From Molanna angustata (taxonomy: Eukaryota > Arthropoda > Insecta > Trichoptera > Molannidae), in assembly GCA_963576475.1 (NCBI GenBank), contig OY754978.1, forward strand, positions 13,191,799 to 13,255,798: 64,000 bases of DNA. The letters are read 5' to 3'. Positions 20,006 through 34,300 of this stretch are shown here, piece after piece. The notes under the pieces are model-generated. The model searched no databases. It was not told the origin of the DNA and worked only from the letters and a program-made list of their open reading frames with translations. Numbering within the stretch: position 1 is the first letter of the stretch; the number at the start of each line of letters is the position of its first letter. The position numbers were made by a program, and so were the translations under genes.

Positions 20006-21695
20006 AAAGATCATCTTTCGTACGGAAACTTTTTCAAGGTATAGCTACAAATCTATGAAGAAAACTTCATAAATAAAATGCATTCCCCTGAATGGATTAG
20101 TGATAATTATAGAACTAAAGATTGTTTCAATATTACAAAAATGAATATCACGACTGGCCAATACTTTTGCTTATGCAGAGGGATAAAACGGTACAATCAA
20201 TTTAATCATAAACATAAATGTAAAATTTCAGAACTATATTCAACAATTAAATAATTAATAAAGACGTCGAATGTATTATTCTGTAAATCTGTCTAATGAA
20301 TTATTTTGTATACAGATATGTATTATCTTGTATAAGTCTGTATAACGATACCTATAGCTTATTTTTACATTTATTATTGCAACTATAGTAACTATAAATG
20401 TCAAATTTGTAATTAGAATATTGTATAAACTAATATAAATTGTAAAACTCTGCTTCAATACACAAGTGTTACTTTATACGAAGCGTAAAATTAAGAAATT
20501 ATGCTTAGATTATATATGATACAGATACCTAGTCAGCGCAATGATTGTATGCCAACTAAAACTACGAGGAAACAGAAGAATTTCTAGTATACGTACACCT
20601 ACCGATACGCACACCTACATAAAACGTAGACCAACCGATCTACCGCCTCACACACACATGTAAAAAAAACTTGGCATGCATTTGAATTCGAAATTTGTAC
20701 TAGACGCGGCTTCTGTAAAATTATGATAATTACTGTGTTATTTATTGTGCTGTTTTAAAAAATATTTAAATTGTGAATAAATAAATACAAAAGGCAGGTA
20801 AGTGTGTAAAAATTAAAAAAAATTAAGTTAGAAATGACATACCTCCGCATTTTAAATGAGAGGTACATTGATATTTTCATAATTTTTTTATGATTTTTTA
20901 TCGATATTTTAATGCTGCCATGAATTCCTGTTTTAAAAAGAAATATTTCGATTAAGAATTACATATTAACACAAGGGATTTTTACTTCAAATGAACACAC
21001 ACAAAGCTGTTGACAAATTCTGAACAAGTGGGTGTTTTAATTCACAAAATGTGTAAATTATTTTCTTTTGTCGAAAATCTTGTAGGTACATTATAAAAAA
21101 GAATATTAAAATCATAATAAAAATGCCTTAGGTGGTGTCTACCTATAGGAAGAATGAGAGATACACCAATGAGAAATGTAATCATGAGATAAATAATAAC
21201 TGTAGGTATAGTTTTTTCAACAATGTTATTTAATTACTTTATTTATAAAAGTTAAGAGAAATAATTTACTTCGCTTACGATAAAAAATATTTCATGTTTG
21301 TATTACAGTAGTTATTTCACCATATTCCAATATTCTTATGTTGTATAATAAATTGTAATAGTGTTGCACTATTGCATTATTGTTCTGCTTTGTTTATGTA
21401 AATTAAAAATATAAAAAACAAAAAAAATAATAAGTAAATTTATTAATTAATTAATTAATCAACAAACAAATGAAAAAAAATATTAATTAATAATAAAAAA
21501 ATAAATAAATAAAAACAATAAATCTGGACATAATAAAGATCAAGGATGTGCAGATTTAAAAAGTTAGTTTAAAGAGAATGGACTTGGTAATAAAGAGATT
21601 TGTAAACTGCTAGCCCTAGAACAGGGTTACCTAGTTGAGCAGCAGTAATCTTCATAATAGTCTTTGTGATAAAGGTGTGAAAAATAAATAAATAA
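20006..21695. other. AT-rich sequence, no gene recognised
   Basis: No recognisable coding region. From 21420 there are AT-rich simple runs. 21500-21700 ends in an (AAAT)n tract, like a retroposon tail, into which the giant foldback element appears to have inserted. Confidence 0.4.
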
Positions 21696-21704
21696 ATAAA
21701 AAAA

Positions 21705-21960
21705 ATGTGGCTGAAGTTTCGAACGTTCTAACGGAATGAACTAACGGATCAATGGTCAGGATACAATAGTGATAACCCAAGGAAAAAATATTTTTTATTT
21801 ATTTATTATATATATTTTATTTGTAGTTTTAATTGCTTGTTTATTTATTTATTTATGCATTGACTAGTTTTTTTAATTATTTACTTATTTATGCATTAAT
21901 GAACGATAAAATAAACGGAAAAAAATTGAAAATAATCTGAATATAAATAAAGTAAACGTC
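21705..21960 (+). repeat. Foldback left terminal segment
   Basis: Unique (non-satellite) outer part of the left arm. Its inverted counterpart is 38265-38520. Differences are mainly in the length of (TTTA)n runs near 21800. Confidence 0.85.
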
Positions 21961-24900
21961 GTTATACCCCACCATATAGGGTAACCAGCGACAGGTTTGC
22001 GGAAACGCATAACCTAATAATATAAAGCATTACACATGCGTGTATACCCACACACATTTTTTTATAATCTACGTACTTACTGAATATAAATACACCACCA
22101 TGTAGGGTATCAGCGACAGGTTTGCGGAAACACATAACCTAATAAAATAAAGGACTACACATGCGTGTATGCCCACGCACATTTTTTTTATAATAAACGT
22201 ACTTAGTGAATATAAATACACCACCATGTAGGGTAACCAGCGACAGGTTTGCGAAAACGCATAACCTAAGAAAATTATGCACTACACATGCATGTATGCC
22301 CACGCACATTTTTTTTATAATTTACGTACTTAGTGAATATAAATACACCACCATGTAGGGTAACCAGCGACAGGTTTGCGGAAACGCATAATCTAATAAA
22401 ATAAAGCACTATACATGCGTGTATACCCACGCATTTTTTTTTAATAATTAACGTACTTAGTGTTTATACATACACCACCATGTAGGGTAACCAGCGACAG
22501 ATTTGCGGAAACGTATAACCTAATAAAATAAAGCACTACACTTGCGTGTATGCCCACGCACATTTTATTATAATTTAAGTACTCACTGAATATAAATACA
22601 CCAACATGTGGGGGAACCAGCGACAGGTTTGCGGAAACGCATATCCTAATAAAATAAAGCACTACACATGCGTGTATGCCCACGCACATTTTTTTATAAT
22701 AAACGTACTTAGTGAATATAAATACACCACCATGTAGGGTAACCAGCGACAGGTTTGCGAAAATGCATAACCTAAGAAAATTATGCACTACACATGCATG
22801 TATGCCCACGCACATTTTTTTTATAATTTACGTACTTAGTGAATATAAATACACCACCATGTAGGGTAACCAGCGACAGATTTGCGGAAACGCATAACCT
22901 AATAAAATAAAGCACTACACATTCGTGTATGCCCACGCACATTTTATTATAATTTAAGTACTTACTGAATATAAATACACCACCATGTGGGGTAACCAGC
23001 GACAGGTTTGCGGAAACGCATAACCTAATAAAATAAAGCACAACACATGCGTGTATGCCCAAGCACATTTTTTTTTAATTTACGTACTAACTGAATATAA
23101 ATACACCACCATGTAGGGTAATCAGCGACAGGTTTGCGGAAACGCAGAACCTAATAAAATAAAACACTACACATGCGTGTATACCCACGCATTTTTTTTA
23201 ATAATTAACGTACTTAGTGTTTATACATACACCACCATGTAGGGTAACCAGCGACAGATTTGCGGAAACGTATAACCTAATAAAATAAAGCACTACACAT
23301 GCGTGTATGCCCACGCACATTTTATTATAATTTAAGTACTCACTGAATATAAATACACCAACATGTGGGGGAACCAGCGACAGGTTTGCGGAAACGCATA
23401 TCCTAATAAAATAAAGCACTACACATGCGTGTATGCCCACGCACATTTTTTTATAATAAACGTACTAAGTGAATATAAATACACCACCATGTAGGGTAAC
23501 CAGCGACAGGTTTGCGAAAATGCATAACCTAAGAATATTATGCACTACACATGCATGTATGCCCACGCACATTTTTTTTATAATTTACGTACTTAGTGAA
23601 TATAAATACACCACCATGTAGGGTAACCAGCGACAGATTTGCGGAAACGCATAACCTAATAAAATAAAGCACTACACATTCGTGTATGCCCACGCACATT
23701 TTATTATAATTTAAGTACTTACTGAATATAAATACACCACCATGTGGGGTAACCAGCGACAGGTTTGCGGAAACGCATAACCTAATACAATAAAGCACAA
23801 CACATGCGTGTATGCCCAAGCACATTTTTTTTTAATTTACGTACTAACTGAATATAAATACACCACCATGTAGGGTAATCAGCGACAGGTTTGCGGAAAC
23901 GCAGAACCTAATAAAATAAAGCACTACACATGCGTGTATGCCCACGCACATTTTTTTTATAATTTACATACTAACTGAATATAAATACACCACCATGTAG
24001 GGTAATCAGCGACAGGTTTGCGGAAACACATAACCGAATAAAATTAAGCACTACACATGCGTGTATGCCCACGCACATTTTTTTATAATTTACGTCTTAC
24101 TGAATATAAATACACCACCATGTTGGGTAATCAGCGACAGGTTTGCGCAAACGCATAAAAAATAAAATAAAGCACTACACATGCGTGTATGCCCACGCAC
24201 ATTTTATTATAATTTAAGTACTTACTGAATATAAATTCACCACCATATATGGGAACCAGCGACAGGTGTGCGGAAACACATTACCTAATAAAATAAAGCA
24301 CTACACATGCGTGTATGCCCACGCACATTTTTTATAATTTACGTACTAACTGAATATAAATACACCACCATGTAGGGTAATCAGCGACAGGTTTGCGGAA
24401 ATGCATAACTTAATAAAATTAAGCACTACACATGCGTGTATGCCCACGCACATTTTTTTTTAATTTACGTACTAACTGAATATAAATACACCACCATGTA
24501 GGGTAATCAGCGACAGGTTTGCGGAAACACATAACCGAATAAAATTAAGCACTACACATGCGTGTATGCCCACGCACATTTTTTTATAATTTACGTCTTA
24601 CTGAATATAAATACACCACCATGTTGGGTAATCAGCGACAGGTTTGCGCAAACGCATAACCTAATAAAATAAAGCACTACACATGCGTGTATGCCCACGC
24701 ACATTTTATTATAATTTAAGTACTTACTGAATATAAATTCACCACCATATATGGGAACCAGCGACAGGTGTGCGGAAACACATAACCTAATAAAATAAAG
24801 CACTACACATGCGTGTATGCCCACGCACATTTTTTATAATTTAAGTACTTACTGAATATAAATTCACCACCATATATGGGAACCAGCGACAGGTGTGCGG

Positions 24901-25545
24901 AAACACATTACCTAATAAAATAAAGCACTACACATGCGTGTATGCCCACGCACATTTTTTTATAATTTACGTACTTACTGAATATAAATACACCACCATG
25001 TAGGGTAATCAGCGATAGGTTTGTGGAAACGCATAAGCGAATAAAATTAAGCACAACACATGCGTGTATGCCCACGCACATTTTTTTTAGAATTTACGTA
25101 CTTAGTAAATATAAAAACACCACCATGTAGGGTAATCAGCGACAGGTTTGCGGAAACGCATAACCTCATAAAATAAAGCACTACGCATGCGTGTATGCCC
25201 ACGCACATTTTATTATAATTTACGTACTAACTGGATATAAATAAAGTAAACCTCGTTATACCCCACTATGTAGGGTAACCAGCGACAGGTTTGCGGATAC
25301 GCATAAACTAATTAAATAAAGCATTACACATGCGGGTATGCCCACACACATTATTTTAATAATTTACGTACATACTGAAAATAAATAAAGTAAACCTCGA
25401 TATACCTCACCATGTAGGGTAAACAGCGGCAGGTTTCCGGATACGGATAACCTAATTAAATAAAGCATTACACATGCGTGTATGCCCACTCAAGTACATT
25501 TTTATATTTTACGTACTTAATGAATATAAATAAAGTAAACCTCGA
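21961..25545 (+). repeat. Satellite A array, about 28 monomers of 126 bp
   Basis: Monomers contain ACCACCATGTAGGGTAACC, AGCGACAGGTTTGCGGAAAC, GCATAACCTAATAAAATAAA and CACATGCGTGTATGCCCACG. Spacing of the AGCGACAGG box is 125-127 bp. Higher-order structure: a 757-bp six-monomer block at about 22430-23186 is repeated at 23187-23943 with few changes, and a 501-bp four-monomer block recurs near 24092/24592. The last three units (from 25220) are diverged and carry the 'ataaagtaaacctcg' edge variant that also occurs at the outer edge. Because 126 is a multiple of 3, the minus strand gives repeating 42-residue open frames. Confidence 0.95.
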
Positions 25546-28500
25546 TATTTTATTTGGCCAAAGATACCCTCGGAACGGAAAATTTTGAAGTCAAATATAA
25601 TATTAAAAAAAAATCTAGTACTTTTATTTGGTCAAAGATACCCTCAATTTTTCTGAGGTGTATGAAGCACTACAATGTGCATCTGACGCAAAAATAAAAT
25701 TCAAATAAAATAAACCGCAACATTGTTTTAAAGCCGATGAACGGAAAATTTTGAAGTCAAATATAATATTAAAAAAAAATCTAGCACTTTTATTTGGTCA
25801 AAGATACCCTCAATTTTTCTGACGTGTATGTAGCACTACAATGTGCATCTGACGCAACAATAAAAAACAAAGAAAATAAACCGCAACATTGTTTTCAAGC
25901 CGATTAACGGAAAATTTTGAAGTCAAATATAATATTAAAAAAAAATCTAGCACTTTTATTTGGTCAAAGATACCCTCAATTTTTCTGAGGTGTATGTAGC
26001 ACTACAATGTGCATCTGATGCAAAAATAAAATTTATAAAAAATAAACCGCAACATTGTGTTCAAGCGGATTAACGGAAAATTTTGATGTCAAATATAATA
26101 TTAAAAAAAAATCTAGCACTTTTATTTGGTCAAAGATACCCTCAATTTTTCTGAGGTGTATGTAGCACTACAATGTGCATCTGACGCAAAAATAAAATTT
26201 ATAAAAAATAAACCGCAACATTGTGTTCAAGCGGATCAACGGAAAATTTTGATGTCAAATATAATATTAATAAAAAATCTAGCACTTTTATTTGGTCAAA
26301 GATACCCTCAATTTTTCTAAGGTGTATGAAGCACTACAATGTGCATGTGACGTAAAAATAAAATTCAAATAAAATAAACCGCAACATTGTTTTCAAGCCG
26401 ATTAACGGAAAATTTTGAAGTCAAATAAAATATTAAAAAAAATCTTGCACTTTTATTTGGTCAAAGATACCCTCAATTTTTCTGACGTGTATGAAGCACT
26501 ACAATGTGCATCTGACGCAAAAATAAAATTTATAAAAAATAAACCGCAACATTGTGTTCAAGCGGATTAACGGAAAATTTTGATGTCAAATATAATATTA
26601 AAAAAAAATCTAGCACTTTTATTTGGTCAAAGATACCCTCAATTTTTCTGAGGTGTATGTAGCACTACAATGTGCAACTGAGGCAAAAATAAAATTCAAA
26701 TAAAATAAACCGCAACATTGTTTTCAAGCCTATTAACGGAAAATTTTGAAGTCAAATATAATATTAAAAAAAAATCTAGCACTTTTATTTGGTCAAAGAT
26801 ACCCTCAATTTTTCTGAGGTGTATGTAGCACTACAATGTGCATCTGATGCAAAAATAAAATTTATAAAAAATAAACCGCAACATTGTGTTCAAGCGGATT
26901 AACGGAAAATTTTGATGTCAAATATAATATTAAAAAAAAATCTAGCACTTTTATTTGGTCAAAGATACCCTCAATTTTTCTGAGGTGTATGAAACACTAC
27001 AATGTGCATCTTACGCAAAAATAAAATTCAAATAAAATAAACCGCAACATTGTTTTCAAGCCGATTAACGGAAAATTTTGAAGTCAAATTAATATTAAAA
27101 AAAATCTAGCACTTTTATTTGGTCAAAAATACCCTCAATTTTTCTGAGGTGTATGTAGCACTACAATGTGCATCTGACGCAAAAATAAAATTTATAAAAA
27201 ATAAACCGCAACATTGTGTTCAAGCGGATTAACGGAAAATTTTGATGTCAAATATAATATTAAAAAAAAATCTAGCACTTTTATTTGGTCAAAGATACCC
27301 TCAATTTTTCTGAGGTGTATGTAGCACTACAATGTGCATCTGAAGCAAAAATAAAATTCAAATAAAATAAACCGCAACATTGTTTTCAAGCCGATTAACG
27401 TAAAATTTTGAAGTCAAATATAATATTAAAAAAAAATCTAGCACTTTTATTTGGTCAAAGATACCCTCAATTTTTCTGAGGTGTATGGAGCACTACAATG
27501 TGCATCTGATGCAAAAATAAAATTTATAAAAAATAAACCGCAACATTGTGTTCAAGCGGATTAACGGAAAATTTTGATGTCAAATATAATATTAAAAAAA
27601 AATCTAGCACTTTTATTTGGTCAAAGATACCCTCAATTTTTCTGAGGTGTATGTAGCACTACAATGTGCAACTGAGGCAAAAATTAAATTCAAATAAAAT
27701 AAACCGCAACATTGTTTTCAAGCCTATTAACGGAAAATTTTGAAGTCAAATATAATATTAAAAAAAAATCTAGCACTTTTATTTGGTCAAAGATACCCTC
27801 AATTTTTCTGAGGTGTATGTAGCACTACAATGTGCATCTGATGCAAAAATAAAATTTATAAAAAATATACCGCAACATTGTGTTCAAGCGGATTAACGGA
27901 AAATTTTGATGTCAAATATAATATTAAAAAAAAATCTAGCACTTTTATTTGGTCAAAGATACCCTCAATTTTTCTGAGGTGTATGAAACACTACAATGTG
28001 CAACTTACGCAAAAATAAAATTCAAATAAAATAAACCGCAACATTGTTTTCAAGCCGATTAACGGAAAATTTTGAAGTCAAATTAATATTAAAAAAAATC
28101 TAGCACTTTTATTTGGTCAAAGATACCCTTAATTTTTCTGAGGTGTATGTAGCACTACAATGTGCATCTGACGCAAAAATAAAATTTATAAAAAATAAAC
28201 CGCAACATTGTGTTCAAGCGGATTAACGGAAAATTTTGATGTCAAATATAATATTAAAAAAAAATCTAGCACTTTTATTTGGTCAAAGATACCCTCAATT
28301 TTTCTGAGGTGTATGAAGCACTACAATGTGCAACTGATGCAAAAATAAAATTCAAATAAAATAAACCGCAACATTGTTTTCAAGCCGAATAACGGAAAAT
28401 TTTGATGTCAAATATAATATTAAAAAAAAATCTAGCACTTTTATTTGGTCAGAGATACCCTCAATTTTTCTGAGGTGTATGTAGCACTACAATGTGCATC

Positions 28501-30526
28501 TGACGCAAAAATAAAATTTATAAAAAATAAACCGCAACATTGTGTTCAAGCGGATTAACGGAAAATTTTGATGTCAAATATAATATTAAAAAAAAATCTA
28601 GCACTTTTATTTGGTCAAAGATACCCTCAATTTTTCTGAGGTGTATGTAGCACTACAATGTGCATCTGATGCAAAAATAAAATTTATAAAAAATGAACCG
28701 CAACATTGTGTTCAAGCGGATTAACGGAAAATTTTGATGTCAAATATAATATTAAAAAAAAATCAAGCACTTTTATTTGGTCAAAGATACCCTCAATTTT
28801 TCTGAGGTGTATGTAGCACTACAATGTGCATCTGATGCAAAAATATAATTATTAAAAAATAAACCGCAACATTGTGTTCAAGCGGATTAACGGAAAATTT
28901 TGATGTCAAATATAATATTAAAAAAAAATCTAGCACTTTTATTTGGTCAAAGATACCTTCAATTTTTCTGAGGTGTATGTAGCACTACAATGTGCATCTG
29001 AAGCAAAAATAAAATTCAAATAAAATAAACCGCAACATTGTTTTCAAGCCGATTAACGTAAAATTTTGAGGTCAAATATAATATTAAAAAAAAATCTAGC
29101 ACTTTTATTTGGTCAGAGATACCCTCAATTTTTCTGAGGTGTATGTAGCACTACAATGTGCATCTGATGCAAAAATAAAATTTATAAAAAATAAACCGCA
29201 ACATTGTGTTCAAGCGGATTAACAGAAAATTTTGATGTCAAATATAATATTAAAAAAAAATCTAGCACTTTTATTTGGTCAAAGATACCCTCAATTTTTC
29301 TGAGGTGTATGTAGCACTACAATGTGCATCTGACGCAAAAATAAAATTTATAAAAAATAAACCGCAACATTGTGTTCAAGCGGATTAACGGAAAATTTTG
29401 ATGTCAAATATAATATTAAAAAAAAATCTAGCACTTTTATTTGGTCAAAGATACCCTCAATTTTTCTGAGGTGTATGTAGCACTACAATGTGCATCTGAC
29501 ACAAAAATAAAATTTATAAAAAATAAACCGCAACATTGTGTTCAAGCGGATTAACAGAAAATTTTGATGTCAAATATAATATTAAAAAAAAATCTAGCAC
29601 TTTTATTTGGTCAAAGATACCCTCAATTTTTCTGAGGTGTATGTAGCACTACAATGTGCATCTGACGCAAAAATAAAATTTATAAAAAATAAACCGCAAC
29701 ATTGTGTTCAAGCGGATTAACGGAAAATTTTGATGTCAAATATAATATTAAAAAAAAATCTAGCACTTTTATTTGGTCAAAGATACCCTCAATTTTTCTG
29801 AGGTGTATGTAGCACTACAATGTGCATCTGACGCAAAAATAAAATTTATAAAAAATAAACCGCAACATTGTGTTCAAGCGGATTAACGGAAAATTTTGAT
29901 GTCAAATATAATATTAAAAAAAAATCTAGCACTTTTATTTGGTCAAAGATACCCTCAATTTTTCTGAGGTGTATGTAGCACTACAATGTGCATCTGACGC
30001 AAAAATAAAATTTATAAAAAAATAACCGCAACATTGTGTTCAAGCGGATTAACAGAAAATTTTGATGTCAAATATAATATTAAAAAAAAATCTAGCACTT
30101 TTATTTGGTCAAAGATACCCTCAATTTTTCTGAGGTGTATGTAGCACTACAATGTGCATCTGACGCAAAAATAAAATTTATAAAAAATAAACCGCAACAT
30201 TGTGTTCAAGCGGATTAACGGAAAATTTTGATGTCAAATATAATATTAAAAAAAAATCTAGCACTTTTATTTGGTCAAAGATACCCTCAATTTTTCTGAG
30301 GTGTATGTAGCACTACAATGTGCATCTGACGCAAAAATAAAATTTATAAAAAATAAACCGCAACATTGTGTTCAAGCGGATTAACGGAAAATTTTGATGT
30401 CAAATATAATATTAAAAAAAAATCTAGCACTTTTATTTGGTCAAAGATACCCTCAATTTTTCTGAGGTGTATGTAGCACTACAATGTGCAACTGAGGCAA
30501 AAATAAAATTCAAATAAAATAAACCG
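25546..30526 (+). repeat. Satellite B array (left), about 30 monomers of 166 bp
   Basis: Monomers contain GGTCAAAGATACCCTCAATT, TTTCTGAGGTGTATGTAGCA, CTACAATGTGCATCTGACGC and ACCGCAACATTGTGTTCAAG. Successive GGTCAAAG boxes at 29277, 29443, 29609, 29775 and 29941 are exactly 166 bp apart. Two subtypes differ around 'aaatttataaaaaataaacc...ttgtgttcaagcgg' versus 'aaattcaaataaaataaacc...ttgttttcaagccg'. They are mixed up to about 29,100 with a 994-bp higher-order period (for example 26681/27675 and 26991/27985). The core-proximal part (29,200-30,480) is almost pure subtype 1. Confidence 0.95.
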
Positions 30527-31370
30527 CGAAAAAAAAATCCTTTCCTAGAATAAGGGGTTACCCAATTATATGGAATTATCCAATGTAATAGGCCGTTTCC
30601 ACGCTCGCCTTGGCTCGGCGAGAGATCTCGAGCTCTCATATTTCTGAATACCAGAATCCAACTTAAACTCCGAAGTATGTAAATAAATAAATAAAATAAA
30701 TAATGATTAAAATATTTTTTTTATATTCTGATATGCATTTCTTTTAGAATTTTTAAATAATATTTATTATTGAAAAATGTCTATTGTTTGATTAAGAACA
30801 TGTACATGTAGAGATAATTGAAAAATCCTATATTATAATAAAAATACGTAAGGTCAAAAGTAATGGCCGATATAACCTCAGCATCCTTCATGTTTTGATA
30901 CTGACGGGCTCGCGAGCATGTAAATAGTGTCCGAGCTGTCGACTTTTAAGCCGTTTACACGCTCGCCGAGACGTTCGCCGCGCCTATACCAACGTATAAA
31001 TCCGGCATAAGGGTTGATTTAATGTCTGCTCCACACTTAGTCCGCAATGACGAACTTTCCGGGAATCACATGAGATATTTTATATATTTTTTCAATAAAA
31101 GATATATAAATAGTTTGAATAGTACAGGTATCGCCAAATAACTTGACTTTTTAACAGAAAGGAAGATATTTGAAGATATTTGGCGATAATTATATACTGT
31201 TTTTTTCTTTTACAAAAAGAAAAAATGCTTATGCTGAGAATACTTGTAATAACGATTCAATACATTGACAAGAGCAATAATGTCATTTTTTTTTTAAAAA
31301 CAAACAAACTTCAAATAGATAGTTTAAAAGGGTAGAATGTTGCACCTCGAAGTGGTTGCCTTTACCAGTG
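30527..31370. other. Unique core of the foldback element
   Basis: About 845 bp without satellite or recognised coding sequence. It holds two same-orientation segments with GGCCGTTTCCACGCTCGCC (30590) and AGCCGTTTACACGCTCGCCG (30950), GC-rich islands in AT-rich DNA that look like the ends of a separate short element. Near 31130-31190 ATCGCCAAATA...TATTTGGCGAT forms a hairpin. Confidence 0.6.
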
Positions 31371-34300
31371 CGCATTGAACACAATGTTGCGGTTTATTTT
31401 TTATGATTTTTATTTTTGCGTCGGATGCAGATTGTAGTGCTACATACACGTCAGAAAAATTGAGGGTATCTTAGACCAAATAAAAGTGCTAGATTTTTTT
31501 TAATATTATATTTGACATCAAAATTTTCCGTTAATCCGCTTTAACACAATGTTGCGGTTTATTTTTCATGATTTTTATTTTAGCATCAGATGCAGATTGT
31601 AGTGCTACATACACGTCAGAAAAATTGAGGGTATCTTTGACCAAATAAAAGTGCTAGATTTTTTTTTAATATTATATATGACATCAAAATTTTCCGTTAA
31701 TCCGCTTGAACACAATGTTGCGGTTTATTTTTTATAATTTTTATTTTTGCGTCAGATGCACATTGTAGTGCTACATACACGTCAGAAAAATTGAGGGTAT
31801 CTTTAGCCAAATAAAAGTGCAGGATTTTTTTTTAATATTACATTATTCAACAAAATATGCGGTTAATCGGCTTGAACACAATGTTGCGGTTTATTTTTTA
31901 TAAGTTTTATTTTTGCGTCAGATGCACATTGTAGTGCTACATACACTCCAGAAAAATTGAGGGTATCTTTGACCAAATAAAAGTGCTAGATTTTTTTTAA
32001 TATTATATTTGATATCAAAATTTTCCGTTAATCCGCTTGAACACAATGTTGCGGTTTATTTTTTATAAATTTTATTTTTGCGTCAGATGCACATTGTAGT
32101 GCTACATATACCTCAGAAAAATTGAGGGTATCTTTGACCAAATAAAAGTGCAAGATTTTTTTTAATATTATATTTGACTTCAAAATTTTCCGTTAATCGG
32201 CTTGAAAACAATGTTGCGGTTTATTTTATTTGAATTTTATTTTTGCGTCAGATGCACATTGTAGTGCTACATACACCTCAGAAAAATTGAGGGTATCTTT
32301 GACCAAATAAAAGTGCTAGATTTTTTTTAATATTATATTTGACATCAAAATTTTCCGTTAATCCGCTTGAACACAATGTTGCGGATTATTTTTAATAAAT
32401 TTTATTTTTGCGTCAGATGCACATTGTAGTGCTACATACATGTCAGAAAAATTGAGGGTATCTTTGGCCAAATAAAAGTGCAGGATTTTTTTTTAATATT
32501 ACATTATTCAACAAAATATGCGGTTAATCGGCTTGAACACAATGTTGCGGTTTATTTTTTATAAGTTTTATTTTTGCGTCAGATGCACATTGTAGTGCTA
32601 CATACACTCCAGAAAAATTGAGGGTATCTTTGACCAAATAAAAGTGCTAGATTTTTTTTAATATTATATTTGACATCAAAATTTTCCGTTAATCCGCTTG
32701 AACACAATGTTGCGGTTTATTTTTTATAAATTTTATTTTTGCGTCAGATGCACATTGTAGTGCTACATATACCTCAGAAAAATTGAGGGTATCTTTGACC
32801 AAATAAAAGTGCTAGATTTTTTTTTAATATTATATTTTACTTCAAAATTTTCCGTTAATCGGCTTGAAAACAATGTTGCGGTTTATTTTATTTGAATTTT
32901 ATTTTTGCGTCAGATGCACATTGTAGTGCTACATACACCTCAGAAAAATTGAGGGTATCTTTGACCAAATAAAAGTGCTAGATTTTTTATTAATGTTATA
33001 TTTGACTTCAAAATTTTCCGTTAATCGGCTTGAAAACAATGTTGCGGTTTATTTTATTTGAATTTTATTTTTGCTTCAGATGCACATTGTAGTGCTACAT
33101 ACACCTCAGAAAAATTGAGGGTATCTTTGACCAAATAAAAGTGCTAGATTTTTTTTTAATATTATATTTGACTTCAATATTTTCCGTTAATCGGCTTGAT
33201 AACAATGTTGCGGTTTATTTTATTTGAATTTTATTTTTGCTTCAGATGCACATTGTAGTGCTACATACACCTCAGAAAAATTGAGGGTATCTTTGACCAA
33301 ATAAAAGTGCTAGATTTTTTTTAATATTATATTTGACATCAAAATTTTCCGTTAATCCGCTTGAACACAATGTTGCGGTTTATTTTTTATAAATTTTATT
33401 TTTGCGTCAGATGCACATTGTAGTGCTACATATACCTCAGAAAAATTGAGGGTATCTTTGACCAAATAAAAGTGCAAGATTTTTTTTAATATTATATTTG
33501 ACTTCAAAATTTTCCGTTAATCCGCTTGAACACAATGTTGCGGTTTATTTTTTATAAATTTTATTTTTGCGTCAGATGCACATTGTAGTGCTACATACAC
33601 GTCAGAAAAATTGAGGCTATCTTTGGCCAAATAAAAGTGCAGGATTTTTTTTTTAATATTACATTATTCTACAAAATATGCGGTTAATCGGCTTGAACAC
33701 AATGTTGCGGTTTATTTTTTATAAGTTTTATTTTTGCGTCAGATGCACATTGTAGTGCTACATACACTCCAGAAAAATTGAGGGTATCTTTGACCAAATA
33801 AAAGTGCTAGATTTTTTTAAATATTATATTTGACATCAAAATTTTCCGTTAATCGGCTTGAAAACAATGTTGCGGTTTATTTTATTTGAATTTTATTTTT
33901 GCTACAGATGCACATTGTAGTGCTACATACACCTCAGAAAAATTGAGGGTATCTTTGACCAAATAAAAGTGCTAGATTTTTTTTTAATATTATATTTGAC
34001 TTCAATATTTTCCGTTAATCGGCTTGATAACAATGTTGCGGTTTATTTTATTTGAATTTTATTTTTGCTTCAGATGCACATTGTAGTGCTACATACACCT
34101 CAGAAAAATTGAGGGTATCTTTGACCAAATAAAAGTGATAGATTTTTTTTAATATTATATTTGACATCAAAATTTTCCGTTAATCCGCTTGAACACAATG
34201 TTGCGGTTTATTTTTTATAAATTTTATTTTTGCGTCAGATGCACATTTTAGTGCTACATATACGTCAGAAAAATTGAGGGTATCTTTGGCCAAATAAAAG

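Noticed and set aside
21961..25545. CRISPR-like regular repeats
   Set aside because: The 126-bp units are contiguous tandem satellite monomers with no unique spacers, and the context is a eukaryotic, transposon-rich genome.
30433..30639. 68-codon minus-strand frame at the edge of the foldback core
   Set aside because: Straddles satellite B and the core with no homology; chance frame.
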